Shown here: one piece after another, positions 46,963 to 55,226 of the stretch
Layout: the number at the start of each line of letters is the position of its first letter
Numbering within the stretch: position 1 is the stretch's first letter
Origin: Hoyosella subflava DQS3-9A1
GTDB lineage: Bacteria > Actinomycetota > Actinomycetes > Mycobacteriales > Mycobacteriaceae
Assembly (NCBI RefSeq): GCF_000214175.1
Contig: NC_015564.1
Location: 4,216,001 to 4,280,000 of the forward strand
Direction: 5' to 3'
DNA length: 64,000 nt
Notes under the pieces: model-generated
The model's input: only the letters and a program-made list of their open reading frames with translations
Told to the model about the DNA's origin: nothing
Database searches by the model: none
Position numbers and translations under genes: made by a program

Positions 46963-48497
46963 CGCGCCCGATTCGCCTGCCCGAACTGCCCGAGTCGGTA
47001 GTCCCGATTTTCAATCAGCTCACCAAGCCGTTCACGCTGGCTTATTGCGCGTCGCTGATTTTCACGAACGGCCTCGGGGTTCTCCTGAGTTTCGCTCTAC
47101 TCCGCTACGTTCTGCCGCATCCAGCGAATGCCGTGATCACTCCTGATATTCGCAGCTCGAACACTGTGCTGATTTCCACGCTACTGCCACTTGCCCTTGC
47201 AGTCGGCGTCGCGGTGTCTGCCTGGGCGGGACGGCCAATCTTCCGGTGGATGGAACAGGGCGGAATGCCTAATCCGCGTCAGCACGCTCTCATCGTGAGC
47301 GCTCCGGCGCGTGAGACAGCTCTGATCGCCTCACTGTGGATCGCCGTCACCGTGGCGTTTGCCATCAGCGTCACGCGTATCAACAGCCCCCAGCTGACAC
47401 TGATGGTGATCCTGACTTTTCTGTCGGTGGGGCTCACATGCTGCGCGATCAGCTACTTCATCGCCGAACGAATTCTGCGGCGACTGATCTCGGATGCGAT
47501 GCATGGTGTCAGCATCGACGCCCGGTCGGCTACCTCGGTCACGATGCGACTTCTGACCATGTGGATTGTCACGGCAGCACTGCCACTCTTCTGGATTGTG
47601 CTGGTCGTGAGCTTCCGGTTCTTGTCGTCGATCTTTCCTGACACCGACCAGACAGCGACCGCGGTCGCGATACTCGGCATTCTCACCATAGTGGTCGGGT
47701 TCCTGGGTATGGCGGTGGTGGCGCGGTCGATCTCGGATCCGGTTAAGCAGGTCAGCGCGGCGATGGAGGCTGTAAAAAGCGGCCGATACGACATCTCGGT
47801 GCCAATCTACGATGGGTCGGAGATCGGTCGCCTCCAGTATGGATTCAACCAGATGGTTCATGGCCTCGCGGAACGCGAGAAGCTATCGGACATGTTTGGG
47901 CGTCGTGTCGGTACTGATGTTGTCCGGGAGGTTCTGGACCGCGGCGGGTCGCTTGGCGGCGAGTCGCGGGAGGTGGCTGTGATGTTTGTGGACCTCGTGG
48001 GTTCGAGCAAACGCATCGACGCGCTGCCACCCTACCGAGTGGTCGCGATGCTGAATGAGTTCTTTGAGGTCATCGTTGATACCGTGCATGCCCACGGCGG
48101 AATGGTGAACAAGTTCACAGGCGACGCCGCGCTCGCCGTTTTTGGTGCGCCCGTCGCCCTCCCCAACGTTGCGAGTGCCGCGCTGGCTACCGCGCGAGAG
48201 CTGCGGCCCCGCATACACGCCACCACGACGCTCAACTTCGGAATAGGCGTATCAGCTGGACGTGTGGTCGCCGGCAACGTGGGGGCGCGTAACCGACTCG
48301 AATACACGGTGATCGGAGATCCAGTCAACGAGGCCGCACGCCTCAAAGAGCTGGCGAAGACATGGCCTGGGCGGGTTCTAGCGTCATTCGAGGTGTTGCA
48401 GAAGGCCGACGCGTATGAATCATCGCGCTGGCTTCCCACAACGTCGGTCACACTGCGCGGCCGACTCACTCCGACCAGGCTTGCCGTACCGCGGTAG
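46959..48497 (+). CDS. Membrane adenylate cyclase, class III with HAMP (intact)
   Basis: A 512-residue protein with the same plan: six helices (25-250), HAMP (about 245-310) and cyclase domain (335-500). The full set of catalytic residues is present: Asp345, Asp389 (metal), Lys385, Asp454 (adenine specificity), Asn457, Arg461 (transition state). It is translationally coupled to the degenerate cyclase upstream and has an AGGAGGTG ribosome site inside that gene. It could act alone or supply the substrate-side half of a mixed dimer. Confidence 0.92.
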   Translation: MTRPIRLPELPESVVPIFNQLTKPFTLAYCASLIFTNGLGVLLSFALLRYVLPHPANAVITPDIRSSNTVLISTLLPLALAVGVAVSAWAGRPIFRWMEQGGMPNPRQHALIVSAPARETALIASLWIAVTVAFAISVTRINSPQLTLMVILTFLSVGLTCCAISYFIAERILRRLISDAMHGVSIDARSATSVTMRLLTMWIVTAALPLFWIVLVVSFRFLSSIFPDTDQTATAVAILGILTIVVGFLGMAVVARSISDPVKQVSAAMEAVKSGRYDISVPIYDGSEIGRLQYGFNQMVHGLAEREKLSDMFGRRVGTDVVREVLDRGGSLGGESREVAVMFVDLVGSSKRIDALPPYRVVAMLNEFFEVIVDTVHAHGGMVNKFTGDAALAVFGAPVALPNVASAALATARELRPRIHATTTLNFGIGVSAGRVVAGNVGARNRLEYTVIGDPVNEAARLKELAKTWPGRVLASFEVLQKADAYESSRWLPTTSVTLRGRLTPTRLAVPR

Positions 48498-48537
48498 TTT
48501 CGCTCGACTGGGCAGCAGCAGCTGCTGGGATTACGCT

Positions 48538-48963
48538 GTGGTCGTGCAAAGCAAAAGCCCTGCCCGCGTAGTTACCCTCGCCGTCATCGTTGATGTCATC
48601 GCTGTCGTCGCGTTTGCGACCGCCGGACGTCTCCATCATGAAGAGGCAGCGAACATGGCCGGCGTCGTGAGTACCTCGCTGCCTTTCCTCGTGGGACTTG
48701 CGGCTGGCTGGATCACTGTTCTGAAAGCGCTAGAAAATGCGCACCCACTCGCGGTCTTCCCGACGGGCATCGCTCTGTGGGCTTGGACGATGGTCGGCGG
48801 GGTCATCATTCGCCTGCTATCGGGTGAGGGCGCCGCACTCGCGTTCGTACTCACCGCCGCGTTGGTGACGGGAGCATTGCTCATCGGCTGGCGCGGAATC
48901 GCGCAGCTGGTGCTCTACTTTCGGCGCAGAGCAAGCGCATCAGCTAGTTCTGAAGCGGTCTGA
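48538..48963 (+). CDS. DUF3054 family membrane protein
   Basis: A 141-residue protein with four helices: LAVIVDVIAVVAFATAGRLHHE, TSLPFLVGLAAGWITV, GIALWAWTMVGGVIIRLL and AFVLTAALVTGALLIGW. The pattern WxWTxxxGxxxR is typical of DUF3054, a small actinobacterial integral membrane family of unknown function. The start is GTG at 48538 (GTG 48544 possible). It is the last gene of the cyclase run; its 3' end overlaps the convergent PBP-like gene by 20 bp. Confidence 0.82.
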   Translation: MVVQSKSPARVVTLAVIVDVIAVVAFATAGRLHHEEAANMAGVVSTSLPFLVGLAAGWITVLKALENAHPLAVFPTGIALWAWTMVGGVIIRLLSGEGAALAFVLTAALVTGALLIGWRGIAQLVLYFRRRASASASSEAV

Positions 48964-50866
48964 GAAAACGGCCAGCTGAGTCGACAGCCGCGTGTGCGGT
49001 TCCTGCCTCGCCGACGAATACCGCGAAAGCGAGGTCACCGTCGATTCCAATAAACCAGCCGTGCATTTCGTCGCTCTTGTCGCCTTCGGCGGTTCCCACG
49101 GCGCCGATGAGCCCCGGCAAGTCCCCCAATTCAGCCGCACTCCCCTCGGTGACCACCTCACGCATCATGCGTTTCAGCGCGTTGGTCAGCGCGAGATCAA
49201 GCGGCAGGAGTTCTTCCACGCCCTCCGCGCCCTCCGCGGCCTCAGTCGTCGCTGACGGACTTGAGACATCGCGTGCTGCTCCGTTGGTGGGCGCGACAAG
49301 CACTGGTTCGGGGACGGAGCCGCGAGCAATTGAGGCCGCGACGAGCGCCATTCCGAATGGACTCGTCAGGACATCGCCCTGTCCGATCGACGCTTCAACG
49401 CGTTCCGTCCCCGATTCTGAGAATGGGACGCTGCCCGTGAGCGTAGTGAGACCCGGCGTTTCGAGGTCGAGACCGATTCCAAGACGCAGCGCCATATCAT
49501 GCAGCGCTTCGTTGGATAATCCGAGCGCAATCTGCGCCAGCGTTGTATTGCACGACCGTGCAAATGCGCTTGAGAAGGGCACCTCACCAGGTGTTTCTTC
49601 GCCAGGGTTGGCGACCCGACGTTCCTCGTAGATTCCTTCCTCTGGGCAAAGGACAGTCTCGTCGGGCATTATGAGCCCCTCGGTCATCGCCGCCAGCGCG
49701 GTGATGGCGGTGAAGGCTGCGCCGGGAGGGAACAACCCGGTGAGCGCAATCGGGCCGAACTCGTTCGCGGCCTCGTTCTGTGCCACCGCGAGGACCGCTC
49801 CCGAACTCGGTTTAAGCGCGACGATGACAGCCGGTTCCGCCACATCAACGATTGCGTCCTGCGCTGCCATCTGGACTTCGAGGTCGAGTTCGGTCTTGAC
49901 ATCGCTCAGTGGGATCCCCGGTTCTGACGCGAGGACTGTCGCGGATCCGCCGACATCAACCAGTTCAACAGTCCAGCCTGCAGACTCCTCCTGTCGCTCC
50001 TCCCACGAGTCCCGAAGAACACCAAAAACGGGAGAGCTAAGCGCGCGAGTCGCAGTCAGCAATCGAGCCTGATCCGACACTGTCACGCCGGGGATAGCGG
50101 CAAGTTGACCCTGAATACCGGCATAGTCGTCAGCGCGCAACGCGGTAACAGCGACGGGATTGCCCCGCCCGCTCGAGAGCGTGTCGAGAATCTTCGCCCG
50201 GGTGAGTCTCGCATCGAACGGCCGCAGCAAAGGCTCGAGCGCATCGGCCGCAGCGCCGGGGCTGGTGACGTGCGCGGGGTCCACGGTGATCATCTTCACT
50301 GTCTGCTGTGCCATCACTGTCTGGCCAGCCCTGTCACGGATCTCGGGCGGGTCGGGCGGTTGCGGCCGGAAGCGAACTTGTTCGCCCTCCTGCAGCCCTG
50401 GCACAAGAATGTCCGGGCGCCACGCTATTTGCCAGTTCTGCCCCTCACGCACAGCGGTGCCGTTGGTGGAGAACACCCATTCGCGGGGCCCGTACGCGCT
50501 CCCACCGAGATTCCAGACGGCTCCGAGGGTGAAGTCCGCGCCGTTGCGCCCCGCCGAACCTCCGACGGTGAGGGCCTGCACCACGAACTCCGCCCCGTCC
50601 CGGTTAAGCGCGGTGAAAACCCGGTCGATGTCGTCCCGCGCCCGCTCGGGACTGTCCGTGTAACCCGCGGCGAGCGCGGCGTCGCCCTCGGAAAGCGCAT
50701 CGGTGAAAGCCCGCAGCGTATCCAGCGCATCTGGCCGCGCCGGGGGCGCCTCACACCCGATCAGCGCCGTCGCGCCGAGCACGGCGGCAAGCAGCAACGC
50801 GACCGCCGACGAGCGGTTACGCGCGACTGAGACGCGGCGCGGCGGACGGGCTGACGGAGGGCACAC
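48944..50866 (-). CDS. Penicillin-binding-protein-like lipoprotein with lost catalytic residues
   Basis: A 640-residue lipoprotein. The lipobox ALIGC ends the signal, followed by an NTF2-like MecA-N-type domain (about 45-160), a PBP dimerisation-type domain (160-330) and a transpeptidase fold (335-640). The active-site SxxK is absent: PGAAFTAIT has Ala383 for Ser and Thr386 for Lys. The SxN motif is kept (RSCNT). The KTG motif reads AVGTAEG (589-595). It cannot therefore acylate as a normal PBP and may be a scaffold, regulator or beta-lactam-insensitive decoy. The start is GTG at 50866. A recent pseudogene is unlikely because the frame is intact. Confidence 0.85.
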   Translation of the reverse strand: MCPPSARPPRRVSVARNRSSAVALLLAAVLGATALIGCEAPPARPDALDTLRAFTDALSEGDAALAAGYTDSPERARDDIDRVFTALNRDGAEFVVQALTVGGSAGRNGADFTLGAVWNLGGSAYGPREWVFSTNGTAVREGQNWQIAWRPDILVPGLQEGEQVRFRPQPPDPPEIRDRAGQTVMAQQTVKMITVDPAHVTSPGAAADALEPLLRPFDARLTRAKILDTLSSGRGNPVAVTALRADDYAGIQGQLAAIPGVTVSDQARLLTATRALSSPVFGVLRDSWEERQEESAGWTVELVDVGGSATVLASEPGIPLSDVKTELDLEVQMAAQDAIVDVAEPAVIVALKPSSGAVLAVAQNEAANEFGPIALTGLFPPGAAFTAITALAAMTEGLIMPDETVLCPEEGIYEERRVANPGEETPGEVPFSSAFARSCNTTLAQIALGLSNEALHDMALRLGIGLDLETPGLTTLTGSVPFSESGTERVEASIGQGDVLTSPFGMALVAASIARGSVPEPVLVAPTNGAARDVSSPSATTEAAEGAEGVEELLPLDLALTNALKRMMREVVTEGSAAELGDLPGLIGAVGTAEGDKSDEMHGWFIGIDGDLAFAVFVGEAGTAHAAVDSAGRFLRPLQN

Positions 50867-50970
50867 AGCCCCGATTGTGCCCGCAGATTGGCAGCCTCCG
50901 CAGCGAGGGCCCTGATTCTCAGCGGAATCCCAGCAAGACGTACGGCCGTGACGCTTCTATCCTGACAAGC

Positions 50971-52008
50971 GTGAACCCCGCAGAATCAGGACCAACCGGA
51001 TCCAGCGAACAGGCTAAGCTCCTCGACGCGCTCACGAAATATGTGATGACTGAACTATCAGACGACAGTTTCGTCGCTCTCGTGGAGCGCGAGGTTGACT
51101 ATGGACTGGAGTCGGCGCGGCGACTCACCCTCGGTGATGTCGTCACGCAGGAGCAGGTCGTGGCGGTGGCGTTAAAGTACGCGAGCGACTGGCGCATCGC
51201 TGGGGCGATCCCCGAACTCGCGGGTGAAATCGCGCATCGTGTCCATATCCGGACGCTCAGGCAAGTGGGCGAGGAGCTCAGTGACGTGGTGCCAGAGGAC
51301 AGCGTCGCGGAACTCTCCGAGAAGATCGCCACGATGCCTGCTTTCCACCGCGTGGTCGACCGGGTTTATCACAGCCCAGTCAGCGCCCAGCTGGCAGCAT
51401 GGTTTGTCTACCACGTGGCTGTCGACTCGCTGCGCCGGAACAGAGCTCTCGCGGACACTATCCCCGGCGTCGGGACGCTGCTTCGTCTGACCGGGTCACT
51501 CAGCAGCCGACTCGCGCCTTCGCTGCCTCACATCGTCGACGTGCGTTTTCGGGAAGTGACGGAGCGGATCACTCACTACCTCGTCGCGCACAGTCATAGC
51601 CTCAGCGATGAGGAGACACCTGAATCTATCGTTGCGGCGGCGATGGAACTCTGGGACGAGCACGCTCACAGTTCACTGAGTTCGCTGGGCTCTGCCATCA
51701 CCTCGGAAGATATCGAAGACTTCCTAATTCTCGCGTTCGAATTCTGGCGCGATTTCCGCAAGACGTCCTACTTCAAAGCGATCGTGAGCGAAGGTATCGG
51801 ATTCTTCTTCGAAAAGTACTCCGACCAAACTCTCGCGGACATCCTCGAGGAAGTCGGGGTCAGCCGCCAGGACATGATCGAGGAAGCGCTCCGGTTCGCT
51901 CCCCCGATCATCAGCCTCATATCGGAAAACGGCATGCTTGAGAGGTTCGTCCGGCGTCAGTTCGAACCGTTTGTGAATTCCGACGAGGTGCGCGAACTGT
52001 TCACGTAG
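50971..52008 (+). CDS. Conserved-looking hypothetical protein, helical
   Basis: A 345-residue soluble protein I do not recognise. It is rich in amphipathic helices with Glu/Asp/Arg, without a signal peptide or clear membrane segment. Candidate conserved patches are VEREVDYGLESARRLTLGDV, ELAGEIAHRVHIRTL, PVSAQLAAWFVYHVAVDSLRRN and SYFKAIVSEGIGFFFEKYSDQTL. The GTG at 50971 starts the protein-like composition; the preceding codons overlap the PBP promoter. It is divergent from the PBP-like gene and ends 4 bp from the convergent lipase. Confidence 0.75.
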   Translation: MNPAESGPTGSSEQAKLLDALTKYVMTELSDDSFVALVEREVDYGLESARRLTLGDVVTQEQVVAVALKYASDWRIAGAIPELAGEIAHRVHIRTLRQVGEELSDVVPEDSVAELSEKIATMPAFHRVVDRVYHSPVSAQLAAWFVYHVAVDSLRRNRALADTIPGVGTLLRLTGSLSSRLAPSLPHIVDVRFREVTERITHYLVAHSHSLSDEETPESIVAAAMELWDEHAHSSLSSLGSAITSEDIEDFLILAFEFWRDFRKTSYFKAIVSEGIGFFFEKYSDQTLADILEEVGVSRQDMIEEALRFAPPIISLISENGMLERFVRRQFEPFVNSDEVRELFT

Positions 52009-52012
52009 TTTT

Positions 52013-52867
52013 TCAGCTCGGCGTTTGCGCCCGTGAAAGCCGCGGTTCCAGCCACTCGATGACATCATCGAGCACCTGCTTCTTTTCAGGCTCGTTGAAC
52101 AATTCGTGGTAAAGGCCGCTGTACACGTGCAGGGTGCAGTCGGTTTCCGAAATCAAGTCCGGCACCGATCGGCTGCCTGCCACAGCCGTCAGCTTGTCCT
52201 CGCTGCCGTGCAATACCAGCAGCGGCACGCGGAGTCGACTGAGGCGCAGTGGCAGTGCTTCCATCGTGAGGACGAGGTGGCGAGCAAGTCCCGCGGGCAC
52301 AAAGCTGTGGTGAACAAGAGGATCGTTCTTGTACTGCTCGACGACAACGGGATCGCGGGAAACATCGTCCGCTGAGATCTTCTCGACAGGCACGAACGGA
52401 AGGTAGCGTCCGAGAGTCTTGCCGAGGGTGACGATGAGCTTTGGCGTACCGGTCGCGAGCTGGATCGCCGGTGCGGACAGAATGACGGCGGAAAGGCCCT
52501 CTGGATGGTCCAGCGCATAAGTCAGCGCGATGGTGCCGCCCATGCTGTGCCCCAGTAGCACTGCAGGCACACCGGTGTGGTGCCGCCGAGCAATCGCGAA
52601 CATCGTGTGGAGGTCGGCGGTGTAGTCCCGCCACGTCCTCAGCCCCAGGCGGCGGCCACCCGAGCGCCCATGCCCGCGGTGATCAGGCGCATACACGACC
52701 AGGCCGAGTCGGTTAAACTCTTCAGCTACATGCGCGTAGCGCTCGGCGTGCTCGCCGAGCCCGTGCGAAATGACAACAATGCCGACCGGTTCCCGATCCG
52801 GCTTCCACACGCTGTAGTTAATCCGAGTGCCGTATACGCCGCGAAAGAACGATTCCGAGTGCTCCAC
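52013..52867 (-). CDS. Monoacylglycerol lipase (alpha/beta hydrolase, Rv0183-like)
   Basis: A 284-residue serine hydrolase. SHGLGEHAERYAHVAEEFNRLGL is followed by YAPDHRGHGRSGG, the nucleophile elbow GHSMGG, the acid in LHGSEDKLTA and the catalytic His in YSGLYHELFNEPE. The RDPVVVEQYKNDPLVHH block is typical of monoacylglycerol lipases and closely resembles Rv0183, an exported or membrane-associated enzyme in M. tuberculosis. It releases fatty acid from monoacylglycerol, in keeping with the lipid-degrading genes in the window. The start is GTG at 52867. Confidence 0.93.
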   Translation of the reverse strand: MEHSESFFRGVYGTRINYSVWKPDREPVGIVVISHGLGEHAERYAHVAEEFNRLGLVVYAPDHRGHGRSGGRRLGLRTWRDYTADLHTMFAIARRHHTGVPAVLLGHSMGGTIALTYALDHPEGLSAVILSAPAIQLATGTPKLIVTLGKTLGRYLPFVPVEKISADDVSRDPVVVEQYKNDPLVHHSFVPAGLARHLVLTMEALPLRLSRLRVPLLVLHGSEDKLTAVAGSRSVPDLISETDCTLHVYSGLYHELFNEPEKKQVLDDVIEWLEPRLSRAQTPS

Positions 52868-53034
52868 GCCGCCGATTCTAAGCCCTCCCGCGCTATATAC
52901 CGCTCACGACGACGACTCCGCACGTTGCCCCCGTCACAGCACACGATTATTCGCGAGCGTGAACCGGACATTGCCAGTAACATGCAGTTAACTTTGACTC
53001 CGGCGGTATCAGCAGGGGCAGGAGGTGACGGTTC

Positions 53035-53802
53035 GTGCACATCTTGAATCCCCCACGGGCGGAGGTCGTCCCGTCGAGCGCCAGACCCCGCACGCACGTC
53101 TCATGGCTCGAATCCCGCCACTCCTTCTCATTCGGTCCGCACTACAACCCCGAGAACACGCATCACGGCGTACTGCTGGTCAACAACGAAGAACTCGTGA
53201 CCGCCGGTTCCGGTTTCGACACCCACCCGCACCAGAACATGGAAATCTTGACCTGGGTACTCGAGGGCTCGCTCTTGCACCAAGACTCCATGGGCCACGC
53301 CGGAGTCCTCTACCCCGGCCTCGCGCAGCGCATGAGCAGCGGCACTGGAATCACGCACTCCGAACGCAACGACTCGTGGCGTCTCGCCGGCCCCCGGCAC
53401 GACAACCCCGTCCACTTCATTCAGATGTGGGTCCTCCCTGACGAGACCGGCGATCCGCCCGATTACGACCAAACCGAAATCGACACCGACCTCGCAGGCG
53501 GGAGCCTGGTCCCGGTGGCGTCCGGCATGCCAAAATATCGCCACGGCTCCGCACTGCGGATACGCAACCGAAACGCCGCACTACACATCTCCAGGCTGCA
53601 GCCGGGATACCCGGTCGTTGTGCCTGACGCGCCGTACGTCCACGTGCACGTCGCGAGGGGCAGCGCCAATATGGAAAGTATCGGCGATCTGGGCCCCGGC
53701 GATTCAGTGCGGCTGACCGGCACCGGAGGTCATCGGATCAGCACCACCAGCGACGCTGAAGTGTTGATTTGGGAAATGCACACCAGCCTCACCGGCCGCT
53801 AA
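53035..53802 (+). CDS. Pirin family bicupin protein
   Basis: A 255-residue double cupin. The N-terminal metal site is FDTHPHQNMEILTWVLEGSLLHQDSMG (two His of HPH, a His and a Glu within this stretch and following), then QRMSSGTGITHSE. Pirins are iron-binding and variously act as quercetinases or regulators. The GTG start at 53035 has a strong AGGAGGTGA. The 167-bp gap to the divergent lipase has no clear structure. The stop is 5 bp from the convergent methyltransferase. Confidence 0.93.
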   Translation: MHILNPPRAEVVPSSARPRTHVSWLESRHSFSFGPHYNPENTHHGVLLVNNEELVTAGSGFDTHPHQNMEILTWVLEGSLLHQDSMGHAGVLYPGLAQRMSSGTGITHSERNDSWRLAGPRHDNPVHFIQMWVLPDETGDPPDYDQTEIDTDLAGGSLVPVASGMPKYRHGSALRIRNRNAALHISRLQPGYPVVVPDAPYVHVHVARGSANMESIGDLGPGDSVRLTGTGGHRISTTSDAEVLIWEMHTSLTGR

Positions 53803-53807
53803 CCAGC

Positions 53808-54458
53808 CTAATCGACTGTGCCCGCGCGGACTTGAATGTGCCCGCCCCGGAAACTTGCCGCTTCCACATCAACGCATCGTTCCTCCACGAGCGTCCAAGG
53901 CCGCGCTGTGATGTCCGCGCCACCGAGGTAGCACGCGAGGCGAGCGATCGGGGCAAAGACCCTCGCGAGCCCATTGGGAAGCTGCATATCAGCAACAGCG
54001 ATCCGGGCACCGGACCGTGATGCGGCTACCGCGACTTCGAATCCCGCACGCGGTTCGCGCATCAGTGACAGCGCGTAGGTGGCGATCACGGCGTCAAAGG
54101 CTGTGCCATCGATAGCGTGAGTGAGCTCATCTGACCTCACTTCCGTTGCATCAGCCTCCAGCAGCGAGACATTGCGGAGCTCCTGCCGCGAGGCTTTGCG
54201 CTGCGCCTCTTCCAGCATCTCGGGGCTCCTGTCGAGCCCGACGTAAACGCCATGTGGACCAATCTTTCGGATGACTAGGGGGAGATTCAGTCCGGTTCCG
54301 CAGCCGATATCAAGAACCTTCATCCCTGGCTGGAGCCGAAGCATCTCGACCGCAGCTATCCTGCCTGCCCGATAGACTGGCCACTCCGCCGAGATTGCGT
54401 CGTAGACCCGTGCCGACATCGTGTATTTCGTCTGGCCCAAGAATTTGTCTGGCGCCAT
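53808..54458 (-). CDS. Class I SAM-dependent methyltransferase (UbiE/COQ5-like)
   Basis: A 216-residue methyltransferase: MKVLDIGCGTGLNLPLVI (motif I), VGLDRSPEMLEEAQRKA, VSLLEADATE, FDAVIATYALSLM and RSGARIAVADMQLP. Start MAPDKFLGQTKY at 54458 with GAGGAGAACG in front. The substrate is unknown. It faces away from the IS607 element, whose left end lies just upstream (54459-54638), so its promoter may be affected by that insertion. Confidence 0.88.
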   Translation of the reverse strand: MAPDKFLGQTKYTMSARVYDAISAEWPVYRAGRIAAVEMLRLQPGMKVLDIGCGTGLNLPLVIRKIGPHGVYVGLDRSPEMLEEAQRKASRQELRNVSLLEADATEVRSDELTHAIDGTAFDAVIATYALSLMREPRAGFEVAVAASRSGARIAVADMQLPNGLARVFAPIARLACYLGGADITARPWTLVEERCVDVEAASFRGGHIQVRAGTVD

Positions 54459-54638
54459 CGTTCTCCTCGAGTCGGGAAGCACTCACAGCACCTACCGGGT
54501 TCCGGTCTGTGCCCGAACGTTAGCCGAGTCCACGCTCCCGGGGGTTGCTAACTGTTGCGGGTTGAGTGGTCGTTAGTGGTCTCAATCGCGCTTGAGCTAT
54601 CGAAACACTTGTCAGTGGTGTCCGGTAGAACCGAAGGT

Positions 54639-55226
54639 ATGAACCTCGCGACGTGGGCACAGCGCAACGGTGTCGCGCGTGTGACCGCGTATCGCTGGTT
54701 CCGTTCCGGCCTGCTGCCGGTCCCTGCACGCAAGGTTGGGCGGCTAATCCTGGTCGATGATCCCGCCGCCGAGATGCAATCGAGTGGTTGTACGGCGGTG
54801 TATGCGCGGGTGTCGTCAGCGGATCAGAAAGCCGATTTGCATCGCCAGGTCGCGCGGGTAACCGCGTGGGCGACCGATCGGCGCATACCGGTCGACAAGG
54901 TCGTGACCGAGGTCGGGTCGGCGTTGAACGGTCACCGCCGCAAGTTCCTCGCCCTGCTGCGGGACCCGTCGATCGCGCGGATCGTTGTTGAGCATCGGGA
55001 CCGGTTCTGCCGATTCGGGTCCGAGTACGTCCAAGCCGCGCTCGCGGCTCACGGTCGCGAGCTTGTGGTGATCGATTCGTCCGAGGTTGACGACGATTTG
55101 GTGCGGGACATGACCGAGATCCTCACCAGCATGTGCGCCCGGTTGTACAGCAAACGGGCCGCGGCGAACAAGGCCAATCGCGCGATCACCGCCACCACGG
55201 ACGGCCCGGATCGGCGGGTGGCGTGA
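54639..55226 (+). CDS. tnpA: IS607 family serine recombinase (transposase TnpA)
   Basis: A 195-residue protein. The N-terminal MerR-like helix-turn-helix is NLATWAQRNGVARVTAYRWFRSGLL with a VGRLILVDD wing. The resolvase catalytic domain has the nucleophile Ser59 in YARVSSADQ, with Arg57 beside it, then VVEHRDRFCRFGSEY near residue 112. It catalyses excision and integration of the element. The ATG at 54639 is chosen because the helix-turn-helix begins there; the stop overlaps the tnpB start (TGATG). Confidence 0.95.
   Translation: MNLATWAQRNGVARVTAYRWFRSGLLPVPARKVGRLILVDDPAAEMQSSGCTAVYARVSSADQKADLHRQVARVTAWATDRRIPVDKVVTEVGSALNGHRRKFLALLRDPSIARIVVEHRDRFCRFGSEYVQAALAAHGRELVVIDSSEVDDDLVRDMTEILTSMCARLYSKRAAANKANRAITATTDGPDRRVA

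Noticed and set aside
54030-54060. TTCGAATCC-like string suggesting a tRNA T-arm
   Set aside because: It lies inside the methyltransferase coding region and has no matching acceptor, D or anticodon arms nearby.
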